Both the position numbers and the translations under genes were made by a program. From contig NZ_BMLH01000001.1 of NCBI RefSeq assembly GCF_014645135.1, forward strand, positions 868,001-932,000: a stretch of DNA of 64,000 bases. The letters are read 5' to 3'. The DNA is from Rheinheimera tangshanensis (lineage in GTDB: Bacteria; Pseudomonadota; Gammaproteobacteria; Enterobacterales; Alteromonadaceae). This document shows positions 50,258-60,706 of this stretch, piece after piece. Each line of letters begins with the position of its first letter. The stretch's first letter is position 1. Under the pieces are notes generated by a model, which saw only the letters and a program-made list of their open reading frames with translations, was not told the DNA's origin and ran no database searches.

Positions 50258-50995
50258 ATGAGCAATCCAAAACTCGCCTACAGAAGAATTTTATTAAAAC
50301 TCAGTGGTGAAGCCCTGATGGGTGAAGAAGGCTTTGGTATAGACCCCAAAGTGTTGGATCGGATGGCTCAGGAAATCAAAGAGCTGGTTGAATTAGGTAT
50401 TCAGGTTGCGATTGTGATTGGTGGCGGCAATATTTTTCGTGGCGAAGGCTTAGCCAAAGCTGGTATGAACCGTGTGGTCGGTGACCATATGGGTATGTTA
50501 GCCACAGTGATGAATGGTCTGGCGATGCGTGACGCGCTGCACCGTGCTTTTGTCAATGCCCGCCTGATGTCCGCCATTCCATTAAACGGCGTCTGTGATA
50601 ATTACAGCTGGGCAGAAGCTATTAGCCTGTTAAAATCTGGCCGTGTAGTGATTTTCTCTGCCGGTACTGGTAATCCATTTTTTACCACAGATTCAGCAGC
50701 CTGTTTACGTGGTATTGAAATTGAAGCCGATGCGGTACTAAAAGCCACTAAAGTAGATGGTGTCTATTCTGCCGATCCGGTCAAAGACCCAACAGCCACT
50801 CTGTACAGCAAATTAAGCTACACAGAAGTGCTGGAAAAAGAATTAAAAGTGATGGATTTAGCGGCCTTTACTTTGGCCCGTGATCATAATATGCAAATTC
50901 GTGTCTTTAATATGAATACGCCTGGTGCACTGAAACGTGTAGTGCTGGGTGAAGAAGAAGGCACATTGATCGACCACGCCGAAAAATTACAGTAA
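50258..50995 (+). CDS. pyrH: Uridylate (UMP) kinase
   Basis: Phosphorylates UMP to UDP; amino-acid-kinase fold, hexameric, GTP-activated and UTP-inhibited in the family. Seen: [73 protein letters not shown], and [16 protein letters not shown]. 245 residues. GAGGACC precedes the ATG. It lies 46 bases upstream of frr. Confidence 0.97.
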   Translation: MSNPKLAYRRILLKLSGEALMGEEGFGIDPKVLDRMAQEIKELVELGIQVAIVIGGGNIFRGEGLAKAGMNRVVGDHMGMLATVMNGLAMRDALHRAFVNARLMSAIPLNGVCDNYSWAEAISLLKSGRVVIFSAGTGNPFFTTDSAACLRGIEIEADAVLKATKVDGVYSADPVKDPTATLYSKLSYTEVLEKELKVMDLAAFTLARDHNMQIRVFNMNTPGALKRVVLGEEEGTLIDHAEKLQ

Positions 50996-51041
50996 ACTAA
51001 CTGCCACTTTTTTGGTGTAGCAAAAAAAAGGAATAGCCAAA

Positions 51042-51599
51042 GTGATTAACGATATTCTTAAAGACAGTAAAACCCGGATGGAAAAGAGCGTTGAAGCGCT
51101 GAAAAGCCAATTGTCAAAAATCCGTACCGGCCGTGCTCACCCAAGTTTATTAGACGGTATTCAGGTGTCTTATTATGGTGCCAATACACCATTACGTCAG
51201 GTTGCCAACGTGTCGGTAGAAGATGCCCGCACTCTGACCATCAGCGTATTTGATAAAACTCTGATCCAGCCTGTAGAAAAAGCTATTTTGCAATCAGATT
51301 TGGGCTTAAACCCAATGAGCGCAGGTACTACTATTCGTGTGCCGTTACCTCCGCTAACTGAAGAACGTCGTCGTGATTTAGTAAAAGTTGTTCGTAACGA
51401 AGCTGAAGGTGCCCGTGTTGCTGTGCGTAACATACGTCGTGACGCAAACGCTGATCTGAAGACTTTATTAAAAGATAAAGAAATTGGTGAAGACGACGAG
51501 CGTAAAGCGGCAGACGAAGTTCAGAAGCTGACCGATGCCTTTGTAAAGAAGGTGGATGAGGTTTTAGCGGACAAAGAAAAAGAGTTGATGGAAGTCTAG
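51042..51599 (+). CDS. frr: Ribosome recycling factor
   Basis: Splits post-termination ribosomes with EF-G. 185 residues, same length as E. coli RRF. Seen: three-helix bundle with [69 protein letters not shown]. The start is GTG. The stop codon TAG (51597-51599) is supplied by the end of the MITE-like element that begins there; protein length seems unaffected. Confidence 0.97.
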   Translation: MINDILKDSKTRMEKSVEALKSQLSKIRTGRAHPSLLDGIQVSYYGANTPLRQVANVSVEDARTLTISVFDKTLIQPVEKAILQSDLGLNPMSAGTTIRVPLPPLTEERRRDLVKVVRNEAEGARVAVRNIRRDANADLKTLLKDKEIGEDDERKAADEVQKLTDAFVKKVDEVLADKEKELMEV

Positions 51600-51864
51600 G
51601 GCGTGTTCACGTTTCGAGATTGAATTTTGTCCGCTCTGGCGACGCTTTGATCGCGAAACGAGGAGCGAAGTTTAGTGAATCTAAATGAGCGACGAGAGAC
51701 AAGGAGCAAGGCGCCGCCAGACGAACCCGAAGGGCAGCGTCTGGCCGGCCTTTCTGCCGCGTTAGAGCCTGCTGATGTAGAATAACTACACTACGCAGTC
51801 TCTGCCTTGCATAAAAACCGGCCAAACTGCTGCAAAAACAACCCTGAAACGTAAACACGCCCTA
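51597..51864. mobile_element. MITE-like element, 268 bp, repeat family B
   Basis: Terminal inverted repeats TAGGGCGTGTTCACGTTTC (51597-51615) and GAAACGTAAACACGCCCTA (51846-51864) match at 18 of 19 positions. The outermost TA on each side would fit a TA target duplication, as for IS630/mariner-type elements. The interior has GC-rich inverted segments (GGCGCCGCCAGACG and CGTCTGGCCGGCC near 51710-51755) and no credible ORF. I recall similar sequences from other Alteromonadales, but cannot confirm. Its left end forms the frr stop codon. Confidence 0.75.
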
Positions 51865-51891
51865 ACACCCCAACCCTGATTAGGGAAATAG

Positions 51892-51923
51892 CGCCGTGTA
51901 GGGTATACTTCGCGGCGTTTTTT
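51892..51923 (+). promoter_or_regulatory. Possible terminator or uppS promoter
   Basis: CGCCG (51892-51896) and CGGCG (51913-51917) could pair ahead of six T, a weak terminator. The loop also holds TATACT (51904-51909) followed by GC-rich TTCGCGGCG, which looks like a -10 box with discriminator for uppS. I could not find a convincing -35 box, so the role stays open. Confidence 0.4.
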
Positions 51924-51948
51924 ATTATTGTGACAAGGTCAGATTCAG

Positions 51949-52716
51949 ATGACAGAAGTGCAAACCGCGTTACAAAACGCGTTGCCACAACATGTCGCCA
52001 TTATCATGGACGGCAACGGACGCTGGGCTGAACGGCAGGGCAGACCTCGGGTATGGGGTCATAAAAAAGGTGTCGATGCAGTGCGTCGCGCCGTGAGCTT
52101 TTGCCGTAAATTAGGCATCCAGTCTCTTACCTTATTTGCCTTTAGCAGTGAAAACTGGCGTCGACCTGAAGACGAAGTCAGCGGTTTGATGCAGCTGTTT
52201 TTACTGGTATTACAGCAGGAAGTGAAAACCCTGCACAAAAACAATGTACGGCTGAATATTATCGGAGACTTGTCTCCTTTTAGCGACAAACTAAAACAAC
52301 ATATTAAAGAGGCGCAACAGCTTACAGCTCAGAATACAGCTTTGACCCTGAATGTGGCTGCTAATTATGGCGGACGCTGGGACATAGTGCAGGCAGCACA
52401 ACAATTAGCGCAAAAAGTCGCTGATGGTGAGATGACTGCAGCACAAATTGACGAACAATTGTTATCAGGTTGCATGCAAATGCATGACCAGCCCGAGTTG
52501 GATCTAATGATCCGTACCGGTGGTGATGTACGCATCAGTAACTTTTTGTTGTGGCAAGCTGCTTATGCTGAGTTATGGTTTACCGAAACCTTATGGCCTG
52601 ACTTTGATGATCAGGTGTTTTCGGAAGCTTTGGCAACCTACGCCAGTCGGGAGAGGCGTTTTGGTTGTACCGGAGCACAGATCCGTGAGCTGGCAATGCG
52701 TCCGATACAAGGATAA
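51949..52716 (+). CDS. uppS: Undecaprenyl diphosphate synthase (cis-prenyltransferase)
   Basis: Makes C55 undecaprenyl diphosphate, the lipid carrier for peptidoglycan and O-antigen. Seen: [19 protein letters not shown] with catalytic Asp21, [63 protein letters not shown] and the C-terminal RRFG. 255 residues. First gene of the uppS-to-dnaE run after the MITE-like element. Confidence 0.97.
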   Translation: MTEVQTALQNALPQHVAIIMDGNGRWAERQGRPRVWGHKKGVDAVRRAVSFCRKLGIQSLTLFAFSSENWRRPEDEVSGLMQLFLLVLQQEVKTLHKNNVRLNIIGDLSPFSDKLKQHIKEAQQLTAQNTALTLNVAANYGGRWDIVQAAQQLAQKVADGEMTAAQIDEQLLSGCMQMHDQPELDLMIRTGGDVRISNFLLWQAAYAELWFTETLWPDFDDQVFSEALATYASRERRFGCTGAQIRELAMRPIQG

Positions 52717-52721
52717 CCAAT

Positions 52722-53585
52722 TTGTTTAAGCAACGAGTAATTACAGCCCTGATCATGGCGCCTTTGGCGCTAGCCGCAGTTTTTTTCCTACCTCTACACT
52801 ATTTTGCCATTTTTATCGCTGCCGCTTTTTTGATTGGGGCCTGGGAGTGGAGTTTATTCTGCGGCTACAGAACCAAACCCAGCCAATATAGTTTTATAGC
52901 CATTGTGGCCCTGAGTATGGCGCTGATTTATTGGCAATTGCCAGATACGGCCTATTGGCCTGTACAGCTGGATCATTTAAGCAACAGCTTATTAGCCATG
53001 GGTGTGGTGTGGTGGTTGATAGCAGTGCTGCTGGTATTAAGTTATCCGCGTAGCAGCCAAAGTTGGGCTCAGGGCCATTTACGCCGGGCTTTAATGGGCT
53101 GGTTCACCCTGGTGCCAGCCTGGACAGCTTTACTTTTGATCCGCTCTGTCGATTTTCATCAGTCCAGTTACACTGGAGCCTGGTTGATTTGTTTACTGTT
53201 AGGTATTGTTTGGGCTGCTGATATAGGCGGTTATTTTATTGGTAAGCCTTTTGGTAAACGCAAATTATTGCCAGCTGTCAGTCCGGGTAAAACGCTGGAA
53301 GGTATGCTCGGTGGTGTCGGTTTTGTGATGCTGCTGGTTACAGCTGTGGCTTATTACCAAGGCTTTCCGGAAGAAACCGTCACCTGGTATCTGGCCGCTT
53401 TAGTGCTGACTATTTTGTCGGTATTTGGTGATCTAAGCGAAAGTATGTTTAAACGTGTGGCTGGCTTAAAAGACAGTGGCAGCATTATCCCGGGTCATGG
53501 CGGTATTTTGGATCGTATCGACAGCCTGACGGCCACAGCACCGTTATATGCTGTGTTGGTTGCCTTGATCGGAGGCTTCGCGTAA
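52722..53585 (+). CDS. cdsA: Phosphatidate cytidylyltransferase
   Basis: Integral membrane enzyme making CDP-diacylglycerol from phosphatidate and CTP, the branch point of phospholipid synthesis. Seen: seven or eight membrane segments, SPGKTLEGMLGG, and the C-terminal signature GDLSESMFKR...KDSGSIIPGHGGILDRIDS. The start is TTG with AAGGA eight bases before it. Its TAA overlaps the dxr ATG as TAATG. Confidence 0.96.
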   Translation: MFKQRVITALIMAPLALAAVFFLPLHYFAIFIAAAFLIGAWEWSLFCGYRTKPSQYSFIAIVALSMALIYWQLPDTAYWPVQLDHLSNSLLAMGVVWWLIAVLLVLSYPRSSQSWAQGHLRRALMGWFTLVPAWTALLLIRSVDFHQSSYTGAWLICLLLGIVWAADIGGYFIGKPFGKRKLLPAVSPGKTLEGMLGGVGFVMLLVTAVAYYQGFPEETVTWYLAALVLTILSVFGDLSESMFKRVAGLKDSGSIIPGHGGILDRIDSLTATAPLYAVLVALIGGFA

Positions 53586-54778
53586 TGCGGACTTTAGTGA
53601 TCCTGGGCGCTACAGGCTCTATAGGCTGCAATACACTGGATGTTGTGGCTATGCACCCCGATGACTATCAGGTGTTAGGGTTAACAGCTGCCACTCAGGT
53701 GGATAAGCTGTTTGTGCAAATTCAGCAGTTTAAGCCTCGTTATGCGGTGATGACAGACCCATTAGCCGCAGACCAATTACGTCAATTGGTGAAAGAGGCT
53801 AATCTTCCGACTGAAGTTTGGGCTGGTGCTGGGGCCCTTTGTGATTTAGCTGCTCATCCTGATGTCGACATAGTGATGGCCGCTATTGTTGGTGCAGCGG
53901 GTTTATTACCTACTTTAGCTGCTGTTGAACAAGGCAAAACTGTATTACTGGCTAATAAAGAAGCGCTGGTGATGAGTGGTGAGTTGTTTATCAATAAAGT
54001 GCAGCACTATGGTGCGACTTTATTGCCGATAGACAGCGAACACAACGCTATTTTTCAGTGTTTGCCTGCCGCTTTACAGCAAAATACCGCCACACAACAA
54101 TTATCTGATTACGGTATCAGTAAACTGTTGCTGACTGGCAGTGGTGGCCCGTTTTTACGCAAAGACCTGCACGAATTCTCAAGCATTACGCCCGCTCAGG
54201 CTGTAGCTCATCCGAACTGGGTGATGGGGCAAAAAATCTCAGTCGACAGCGCCACCATGATGAATAAAGGCCTGGAATTTATTGAAGCGCGCTGGTTATT
54301 TAATTGTGCTGCCGACGACATTCAGGTGGTGATCCATCCACAAAGTATTATCCATTCGATGGTGCAATACACAGACGGCTCTGTGCTGGCACAATTGGGG
54401 CAGCCCGATATGCGTACTCCTATAGCTCATGCGCTGGCTTACCCAAAACGTATTCAGACTCATGTCAAACCGCTGAATTTTTTTGAATTAGCCGATTTCA
54501 GCTTCTCTAAACCAGAACCAGCGCGATACCCGAATTTATATCTGGCGATAGCTGCCTGTAGTTATGGTCAGGGCGCTACCACGGCGCTGAACGCTGCCAA
54601 TGAGATGACAGTCGCGGCATTTTTAGCTGGTCAGATTCGCTTTACGGATATAGCGCAGCTGAATGAAAAAGCGTTGGAGCGTTTTGCCTCTATAAAAGCG
54701 CCTGATTTAGAAAGTATTCTGAGCCTTGACCAACAGGCCAGAATTTATGTGCACGATCAATTGAAAAAGGTGAGTTAA
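53585..54778 (+). CDS. dxr: 1-deoxy-D-xylulose 5-phosphate reductoisomerase
   Basis: Second step of the MEP isoprenoid pathway (DXP to MEP, NADPH and Mn/Mg). Seen: ILGATGSIGCNTLDV (NADPH loop), LANKEALVMSG, PIDSEHNAIFQCL (metal site), LTGSGGPF, HPNWVMGQKISVDSATMMNKGLE. 397 residues. Coupled to cdsA and rseP by one-base TAATG overlaps; it feeds precursors to UppS upstream. Confidence 0.97.
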   Translation: MRTLVILGATGSIGCNTLDVVAMHPDDYQVLGLTAATQVDKLFVQIQQFKPRYAVMTDPLAADQLRQLVKEANLPTEVWAGAGALCDLAAHPDVDIVMAAIVGAAGLLPTLAAVEQGKTVLLANKEALVMSGELFINKVQHYGATLLPIDSEHNAIFQCLPAALQQNTATQQLSDYGISKLLLTGSGGPFLRKDLHEFSSITPAQAVAHPNWVMGQKISVDSATMMNKGLEFIEARWLFNCAADDIQVVIHPQSIIHSMVQYTDGSVLAQLGQPDMRTPIAHALAYPKRIQTHVKPLNFFELADFSFSKPEPARYPNLYLAIAACSYGQGATTALNAANEMTVAAFLAGQIRFTDIAQLNEKALERFASIKAPDLESILSLDQQARIYVHDQLKKVS

Positions 54779-56130
54779 TGTCGGGTTTTATCTGGAATTT
54801 AATCAGCTTTGTCATTGCTATTGGCCTGCTGGTGACTGTGCATGAGTTTGGTCATTTTTGGGTGGCTCGAAAAAATAATGTGCTGGTGAAACGTTTTTCT
54901 ATAGGTTTTGGTAAAGCTATTTACCGTTGGCGCGACAAACAAGGCACTGAATTTGTAATTGCTATGATCCCATTGGGTGGTTATGTCCGGATGCTGGATG
55001 AGCGGGTAGACCCTGTATTACCGCAATTTAAAGACTTAAGCTTTAACAGCAAAACGGTTTGGCAACGTATGGCCATTATTGCCGCAGGTCCTGTGGCAAA
55101 TTTTCTGTTCGCTATTGTGTTGCTGTGGGGCATGTATTTAATTGGTGTGCCGAATATCAAGCCTGTGATAGGGCAGGTAACAGCCGAATCTATTGCTGCT
55201 AAAGCAGGTGTGCCAGCCAATGCCCAAATCACGGCAATTAATGGTGAGTCTGTGGAAGACTGGCGCGCTATCAGCTTATTGCTGGTTGAGCAAGTCGGTA
55301 GTCGGGCTGTGGACATTACAGTGCAGCAACTTGAGGGCAGCGACCAAAGTTATCAGCTGGATTTAACAGATTGGGCCTTTGACCCGGACAAACAAAGCGT
55401 TTTTGGTAGTTTAGGCCTGGAGCCACTGCGACCAGAGGTTCTCAATGAGATCAGCCAGATCCAGCCAGGTTCAGCAGCTGAAACTGGGGGTTTGCAGTTG
55501 GGTGATAAACTGGTTTCTGTGGATGGAAAAGCTGTAGCTGACTGGAACTCCGTGGTCACTTTGGTGCAAAACAGCCCTGATAAGCCTCTGCTTTTTGGTA
55601 TCGAACGTAACGGGCAGAGCATGGATATTCTGGTCACTCCTCAAAGCCGTGAAACCGCTGATGGTTTTCATCAGGGGTATTTGGGGGTCAGTCCAAAAGT
55701 TTTACCCTGGCCTGAACATTTATTGTTCACTCAGCAATATGGCCCTGTACAGGCGGTTGTTGTTGGGGTAGAAAAGACATGGCAATTGGTGCGGTTAAGC
55801 TTCTCAATGATTGGAAAATTCATTTTTGGTGATATTTCTGTCAAACATTTAAGTGGACCAATTTCGATAGCACAAGGCGCTGGAAGCAGCGCAGATATTG
55901 GCTTGATTGCCTTTATTTCCTTTTTAGCACTGATCAGTGTCAACCTTGGGGTGATAAATTTACTGCCCCTACCTATTTTGGATGGTGGCCATTTAATGTA
56001 TCTTGTGCTGGAACTAATACGCGGCAAACCTGTCTCTGAGAAGGCGCAGGAGCTGGGTTTCCGGATCGGAGCTCTGTTGCTGCTGACATTAATGGGAATT
56101 GCGCTGCTCAACGATATTTCTCGTTTGTAA
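54778..56130 (+). CDS. rseP: Site-2 protease RseP
   Basis: Inner-membrane zinc protease that cuts RseA after DegS and so releases sigma-E; it also clears signal peptides. Seen: HEFGH zinc motif (His22, Glu23, His26) in the first helix, two PDZ domains (ESIAAKAGVPANAQITAING and QIQPGSAAETGGLQLGDKL), and LLPLPILDGGHLMYLVLE with the third ligand Asp. 450 residues. Next to bamA, whose substrates signal through sigma-E. Confidence 0.96.
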   Translation: MSGFIWNLISFVIAIGLLVTVHEFGHFWVARKNNVLVKRFSIGFGKAIYRWRDKQGTEFVIAMIPLGGYVRMLDERVDPVLPQFKDLSFNSKTVWQRMAIIAAGPVANFLFAIVLLWGMYLIGVPNIKPVIGQVTAESIAAKAGVPANAQITAINGESVEDWRAISLLLVEQVGSRAVDITVQQLEGSDQSYQLDLTDWAFDPDKQSVFGSLGLEPLRPEVLNEISQIQPGSAAETGGLQLGDKLVSVDGKAVADWNSVVTLVQNSPDKPLLFGIERNGQSMDILVTPQSRETADGFHQGYLGVSPKVLPWPEHLLFTQQYGPVQAVVVGVEKTWQLVRLSFSMIGKFIFGDISVKHLSGPISIAQGAGSSADIGLIAFISFLALISVNLGVINLLPLPILDGGHLMYLVLELIRGKPVSEKAQELGFRIGALLLLTLMGIALLNDISRL

Positions 56131-56157
56131 TAAACTAATCAAAAGTAGTCCAAAACA

Positions 56158-58650
56158 ATGACAATTAAACGATTAGTAGCCGCGATGTTACTTGCTGGTT
56201 TAAGTAACTCGGTGCTCGCTGAACAATCATTTACTGTGCAAGACATTCAGGTCGAAGGCTTGCAACGTGTTGCGCTTGGTGCAGCATTAAATAATCTGCC
56301 GTTTAACATTGGCGATACCATCACAGATACGACTTTATCCCGCAGTATCAAAAGTCTGTATGCTGCAGGGCACTTTGACGATATTCAGGTGTTTCGTGAT
56401 GGCAGTACTGTTATTTATCGCTTAAAAGAGCGTCCAACCATCAATAACATTGAGTTTGATGGCAACAAAGACATCAAAGAAGAGCAGTTAAATGAAAGTT
56501 TAACAGGTCAAAAGATTATTGTTGGCGAGCCTTTAGATAAAACCGTGATCAAAGAAGTTGAAAACGGCTTAACAGAGTTCTACCACGGCGTAGGTAAATA
56601 CAACGCCACGGTCAAGATGAAGGTCACGTACTTACCTCGTAACAGGGTCAACCTGAAGATTGAATTTGAAGAGGGGGATGCCGCTTCTGTCCGTCAGATC
56701 AACGTGGTAGGTAACGAGTTATTCAGTGACGAAGAGCTGCTGAAAAATATCGAATCTAAGTACGATTTGCCCTGGTGGCGCTTTTTGTCTTCAGACCGTT
56801 ACCAAAAGCAAACCTTACAAGGTGACTTTGAGAAAATTCGTAGTTACTACCTAGACCGGGGTTACCTGCGTTTTAACATTGATGCGAATCAGGTTTCCGT
56901 CAGTACAGATAAAAACTCAGTGTATGTGACGCTGAACGTGACTGAAGGTGAGCAGTACACTATTACTGGTGTGGATTTTGTCGGTGACTTAATAGGTCAG
57001 GATGCTTTTATTAAGGCACTTTTGCCGCTGAAAGCAGGACAGTTATACAACGGCGCTCTGGTGACCTATACCGAAGAGAGTATTGCTAAGTTACTGGCCC
57101 GTTTTGGTTATGCTAATTCTAAAGTTCGTACCATCCCGACCATCAATGATGATACCAAAGAAGTGGCTTTAACCATCAGTGTGGAGCCAGGAAAGCGGGT
57201 GTATGTGCGTCGTCTGGAAGTCGCAGGTAATGCCTCAACCAAAGATGAAGTCATTCGTCGTGAAGTCCGTCAGATGGAAGGTGCCTGGTTATCCAACGAT
57301 GCGCTGGAGTTGTCCAAAGAGCGTATTCAGCGTTTACCTTATATCGAAAAAGTCGAATTCGAAACCAAAGAAGTTGCTGGTGTAGATGACAAAGTTGATG
57401 TCAGCTACAAAATTAAAGAACAGCCGTCAGGTAACTTTAATGCCGGTATCTCTTATGGTGATTTCCAGGGCTTGTCCTTCCAAATTGGGGTTGAACAGCA
57501 AAACTTCTTTGGTACTGGTAACTCGGCTGGAATCAGCTTAAGCACTAACAGATACAACAAACAGATTTCGTTGTCTGTTACAGATCCCTACTTTACGCTG
57601 GATGGGGTGAGTCTGGGTGGGCAGATTTTCTATTCAGACACAGACTATTCCAGTTTGTCGTCTAACTTAGAAGCCTACAAACAAAAACGTTATGGTTTTG
57701 GCGCTTCTATTGGTTATCCGATTAACGAATACAACAGGTTAAACTTCGGCAGTAACTATGCTGTGAACGAAATTAACTCTTTGTCTGAATATGATCAGTT
57801 GCGTCATTTCAGAGCTGTACTGATGGATAAGAATGACCCGGATGGCGGCTACAAGTTTACTAACTATGAACTGGTTGCAAGTTGGATCCAAAGCACATTG
57901 AACCGTGGTTTATTCCCAACAGCTGGTCATGAAATGGTATTAAGTGGTCGTATTACGACACCTAATTCTGATTTGCAGTACTTCAAAACGACTTTTGAAG
58001 CCCGTAAGTACATTCCTTTAAGTAATGACCACCGCTGGTCGTTCTTAAGTAAGCTGGAACTTGGCTATGGTAATGGTTACGGTAGCAAAGATGGTTATGA
58101 TTATACGCTGCCATTTACCGACAACTTCTATGCTGGTGGTCAGAATTTACGTGGTTTTGAAGCTCGTATTATCGGTCCTCATGCGATTTATCGTCAGATT
58201 AGTACAGTTCCTGGATTACCTAATCCAACAGGGCTGGCCGGGGCTTTCCCGACTGACCCAAGTTTTGACACTTATTTAGTGTCACCACGATCAACGGGTG
58301 GTAATGCCATGGCTATTGCTACCCTTGAGTTAATCACACCAACACCTTTTGTTGGTGAGGATTATGTGAACCAGATACGTACCAGCCTGTTTGTTGATGC
58401 AGGTAACGTCTGGGATACAGAGTTTGATTTAAGTCGTTACGACGGTCTAAGCCCAACGACAAGTCAGAATTTTAACAGTCCTGCGCTGTTAGACTATTCA
58501 GATCCAGGCTTAATACGTATTTCGACGGGTCTTTCTCTGCAATGGATTTCGCCTATGGGTCCATTGACATTTAGTTTGGCTAAAATCATCCAGAAAGAAG
58601 AGGGTGATGATCAAGAAAACTTTAGTTTCAATATTGGTACTACATTCTAA
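56158..58650 (+). CDS. bamA: Outer membrane protein assembly factor BamA
   Basis: Central Omp85 protein of the BAM complex. Signal peptide MTIKRLVAAMLLAGLSNSVLA, then five POTRA domains (about 22-420; for example FTVQDIQVEGLQRVALGAAL) and a C-terminal 16-strand barrel. The LRGFE motif of loop 6 is seen in GGQNLRGFEARIIGPH, and the protein ends in aromatic Phe (FNIGTTF). 830 residues, a little longer than E. coli (810). It lies 27 bases after rseP. Confidence 0.97.
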   Translation: MTIKRLVAAMLLAGLSNSVLAEQSFTVQDIQVEGLQRVALGAALNNLPFNIGDTITDTTLSRSIKSLYAAGHFDDIQVFRDGSTVIYRLKERPTINNIEFDGNKDIKEEQLNESLTGQKIIVGEPLDKTVIKEVENGLTEFYHGVGKYNATVKMKVTYLPRNRVNLKIEFEEGDAASVRQINVVGNELFSDEELLKNIESKYDLPWWRFLSSDRYQKQTLQGDFEKIRSYYLDRGYLRFNIDANQVSVSTDKNSVYVTLNVTEGEQYTITGVDFVGDLIGQDAFIKALLPLKAGQLYNGALVTYTEESIAKLLARFGYANSKVRTIPTINDDTKEVALTISVEPGKRVYVRRLEVAGNASTKDEVIRREVRQMEGAWLSNDALELSKERIQRLPYIEKVEFETKEVAGVDDKVDVSYKIKEQPSGNFNAGISYGDFQGLSFQIGVEQQNFFGTGNSAGISLSTNRYNKQISLSVTDPYFTLDGVSLGGQIFYSDTDYSSLSSNLEAYKQKRYGFGASIGYPINEYNRLNFGSNYAVNEINSLSEYDQLRHFRAVLMDKNDPDGGYKFTNYELVASWIQSTLNRGLFPTAGHEMVLSGRITTPNSDLQYFKTTFEARKYIPLSNDHRWSFLSKLELGYGNGYGSKDGYDYTLPFTDNFYAGGQNLRGFEARIIGPHAIYRQISTVPGLPNPTGLAGAFPTDPSFDTYLVSPRSTGGNAMAIATLELITPTPFVGEDYVNQIRTSLFVDAGNVWDTEFDLSRYDGLSPTTSQNFNSPALLDYSDPGLIRISTGLSLQWISPMGPLTFSLAKIIQKEEGDDQENFSFNIGTTF

Positions 58651-58670
58651 ATTTATGGGAAATGGAAAAC

Positions 58671-59189
58671 ATGTTTAAGCAAAGCTTAGCAAAAACTGCA
58701 TTAGTGTTGATGGCTGGTCTGTTCATGGCTGGTACTGTTGCAGCAAAAGAAATGAAAATTGGTTTGGTGGATGTGCAAGCTATTGTCGCTCAATTGCCTC
58801 AAACGACCTCTATTCAAAATACATTAAAAGCTGAGTTCGAAGGCCGTATCGCTGAAGTACAAAAGCTGGAAAAAGACATTGCTTTTAATCAGGAAAAATT
58901 AAAGCGTGATGGCGCAACCATGAACGACCAGCAGAAAAAAACTCTGCAAGGCGAGATGGAAAAACAAATGCGCAGTTACGAGCAGTTAGCTCGTCCATTG
59001 GATGAAGACTACCGTAAGCGTCAGGCTGAAGAGCGTAATAAGCTGATGGGCTTAGTGAAAACTGCCATCGATGCTATTGCGAAAAAAGACAACTATGACC
59101 TGATCTTAAATGCTCAGGCTGGTGTGTTCGTTAAACCTGAATATGACATCTCTAATGCTGTTGTAGCTCAGGTGAGCAAAGCCAAATAA
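58671..59189 (+). CDS. skp: Periplasmic chaperone Skp (OmpH family)
   Basis: Holds unfolded outer membrane proteins on the way to BamA. Seen: signal peptide [20 protein letters not shown] ending near TVAA, then [16 protein letters not shown] and a long coiled-coil (about 50-130) with [20 protein letters not shown]. 172 residues from the ATG at 58671; an ATG at 58662 is three codons longer and has no better ribosome site. Directly downstream of bamA and one base ahead of lpxD. Confidence 0.94.
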   Translation: MFKQSLAKTALVLMAGLFMAGTVAAKEMKIGLVDVQAIVAQLPQTTSIQNTLKAEFEGRIAEVQKLEKDIAFNQEKLKRDGATMNDQQKKTLQGEMEKQMRSYEQLARPLDEDYRKRQAEERNKLMGLVKTAIDAIAKKDNYDLILNAQAGVFVKPEYDISNAVVAQVSKAK

Positions 59190-60235
59190 TGGCTAAGCTT
59201 ACTCTGGCTTTTATAGCTGAGCAGCTCGATGCTCAGCTAGTTGGAGACGCCACGGCACTGATCAGTGCCGTTGGCACATTAGAAGACGCCACAGGATCTC
59301 AGTTAAGCTTCTTATCCAACAGCAAGTACCGTAAATTCTTACAATCGACTCAAGCCGGTGCTGTGCTGATCAAAGCTGAGGACCAGAGCTATTGTCCGGT
59401 CAATGCACTGATCGTAAAAGACCCTTATGTGGCATTTGCGAAAATAGCTCAATTATTAGATTCCACACCTGCTGCCGCTTATGGGCGGGGGCAGAATATA
59501 GTGATAGACCCTTCTGCTTCCGTAGCGGATTCTGCCGTTATTGGCCCCAACGTGGTGATATCCGCTGGAGCTGTGATAGGTGAGAATGTACAGATTGGCG
59601 CCGGTTGTTTTGTTGGTGAACAGGCTCATATAGCCGATGGCTGTAAAGTTTGGCCTAATGTGACCCTCTACCACGGCGTACGGCTTGGAAAAAACTGTCT
59701 GGTGCACAGCGGCGCAGTGATAGGTGCAGATGGTTTTGGTTTTGCCAATGAACGTGGCCGCTGGCTAAAAATTCCTCAGGTCGGTACTGTCATCATAGGT
59801 GACGATACTGAAATTGGCGCTAATACCACCATAGATCGTGGTGCATTAGGCGATACAGTGATTGGCAATAACGTTATTCTGGACAATCAGGTACAAATTG
59901 CTCACAACGTGCAGATTGGCGATCATACCGCCATTGCGGGTTGCACAGTGGTCGCGGGCAGCACTAAAATTGGCCGTTACTGCATTATTGGTGGTGCTTG
60001 TGCTATCAATGGTCATATGGAGATTTGTGATGGCGTGCAAATCACCGGCATGTCGATGATTATTAAGTCTATTACCGAAAAAGGTATCTATTCATCCGGT
60101 ACTCCGGCCAGCACTAATCTGGAATGGCGGAAAAATAGCGTCCGGTTTCGTCAACTGGATCAGATGTATCAAAAATTACGGGAACTTGAACAGCAAATGG
60201 CTGTTTTATCCCAACCGCCTTCAAAAGACGAATAA
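59189..60235 (+). CDS. lpxD: UDP-3-O-(3-hydroxyacyl)glucosamine N-acyltransferase
   Basis: Third step of lipid A synthesis: adds the N-linked hydroxyacyl chain. Seen: N-terminal uridine-binding domain ([16 protein letters not shown]), a left-handed beta-helix of hexapeptide repeats ([18 protein letters not shown]), catalytic His in [15 protein letters not shown], and a C-terminal helix. 348 residues. Its ATG overlaps the skp stop by one base. Confidence 0.97.
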   Translation: MAKLTLAFIAEQLDAQLVGDATALISAVGTLEDATGSQLSFLSNSKYRKFLQSTQAGAVLIKAEDQSYCPVNALIVKDPYVAFAKIAQLLDSTPAAAYGRGQNIVIDPSASVADSAVIGPNVVISAGAVIGENVQIGAGCFVGEQAHIADGCKVWPNVTLYHGVRLGKNCLVHSGAVIGADGFGFANERGRWLKIPQVGTVIIGDDTEIGANTTIDRGALGDTVIGNNVILDNQVQIAHNVQIGDHTAIAGCTVVAGSTKIGRYCIIGGACAINGHMEICDGVQITGMSMIIKSITEKGIYSSGTPASTNLEWRKNSVRFRQLDQMYQKLRELEQQMAVLSQPPSKDE

Positions 60236-60252
60236 AATAAAAGAGGTTCACT

Positions 60253-60705
60253 TTGGCTAACCAATTGAATATCCTTGAAATACAGGAAATCATGGCCCTG
60301 TTGCCGCATCGCTATCCATTTTTAATGATCGACCGGGTTTTGGATTTCACTCCAGGCGAATCTTTGACTGCTATTAAAAACGTGACTATTAACGAACCTA
60401 TATTCACTGGTCATTTCCCTACTATGCCAATTTTCCCAGGCGTGTTAATTCTGGAAGCGCTCGCCCAGGCCACGGGTATTTTGGGCTTTAAAACAGTAAC
60501 AGAACGTGCTGAAAACGAGCTGTACTTATTTGCTGCTATAGACGAAGCTCGTTTTAAGAAACCAGTAGTTCCTGGTGATCAGCTGGTATTAGAAGTGAAG
60601 TTCTTAAAAGAACGCCGTAATTTGTGGAAGTTTTATGGTGAAGCCAAAGTGGATGGCCAGGTCGTTTGTAGTGCTGAATTGATGTGTGCCAGAAGAGAGC
60701 TTTAA
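60253..60705 (+). CDS. fabZ: 3-hydroxyacyl-[acyl-carrier-protein] dehydratase FabZ
   Basis: Dehydrates beta-hydroxyacyl-ACP in fatty acid elongation, competing with LpxA and LpxD for the same substrates. Seen: hot-dog fold with [17 protein letters not shown], catalytic His54 and Glu68 in [19 protein letters not shown]. The start is TTG with GAGG six bases before it. 150 residues. Placed between lpxD and lpxA as in enterics. Confidence 0.96.
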   Translation: MANQLNILEIQEIMALLPHRYPFLMIDRVLDFTPGESLTAIKNVTINEPIFTGHFPTMPIFPGVLILEALAQATGILGFKTVTERAENELYLFAAIDEARFKKPVVPGDQLVLEVKFLKERRNLWKFYGEAKVDGQVVCSAELMCARREL

Positions 60706-60706
60706 T

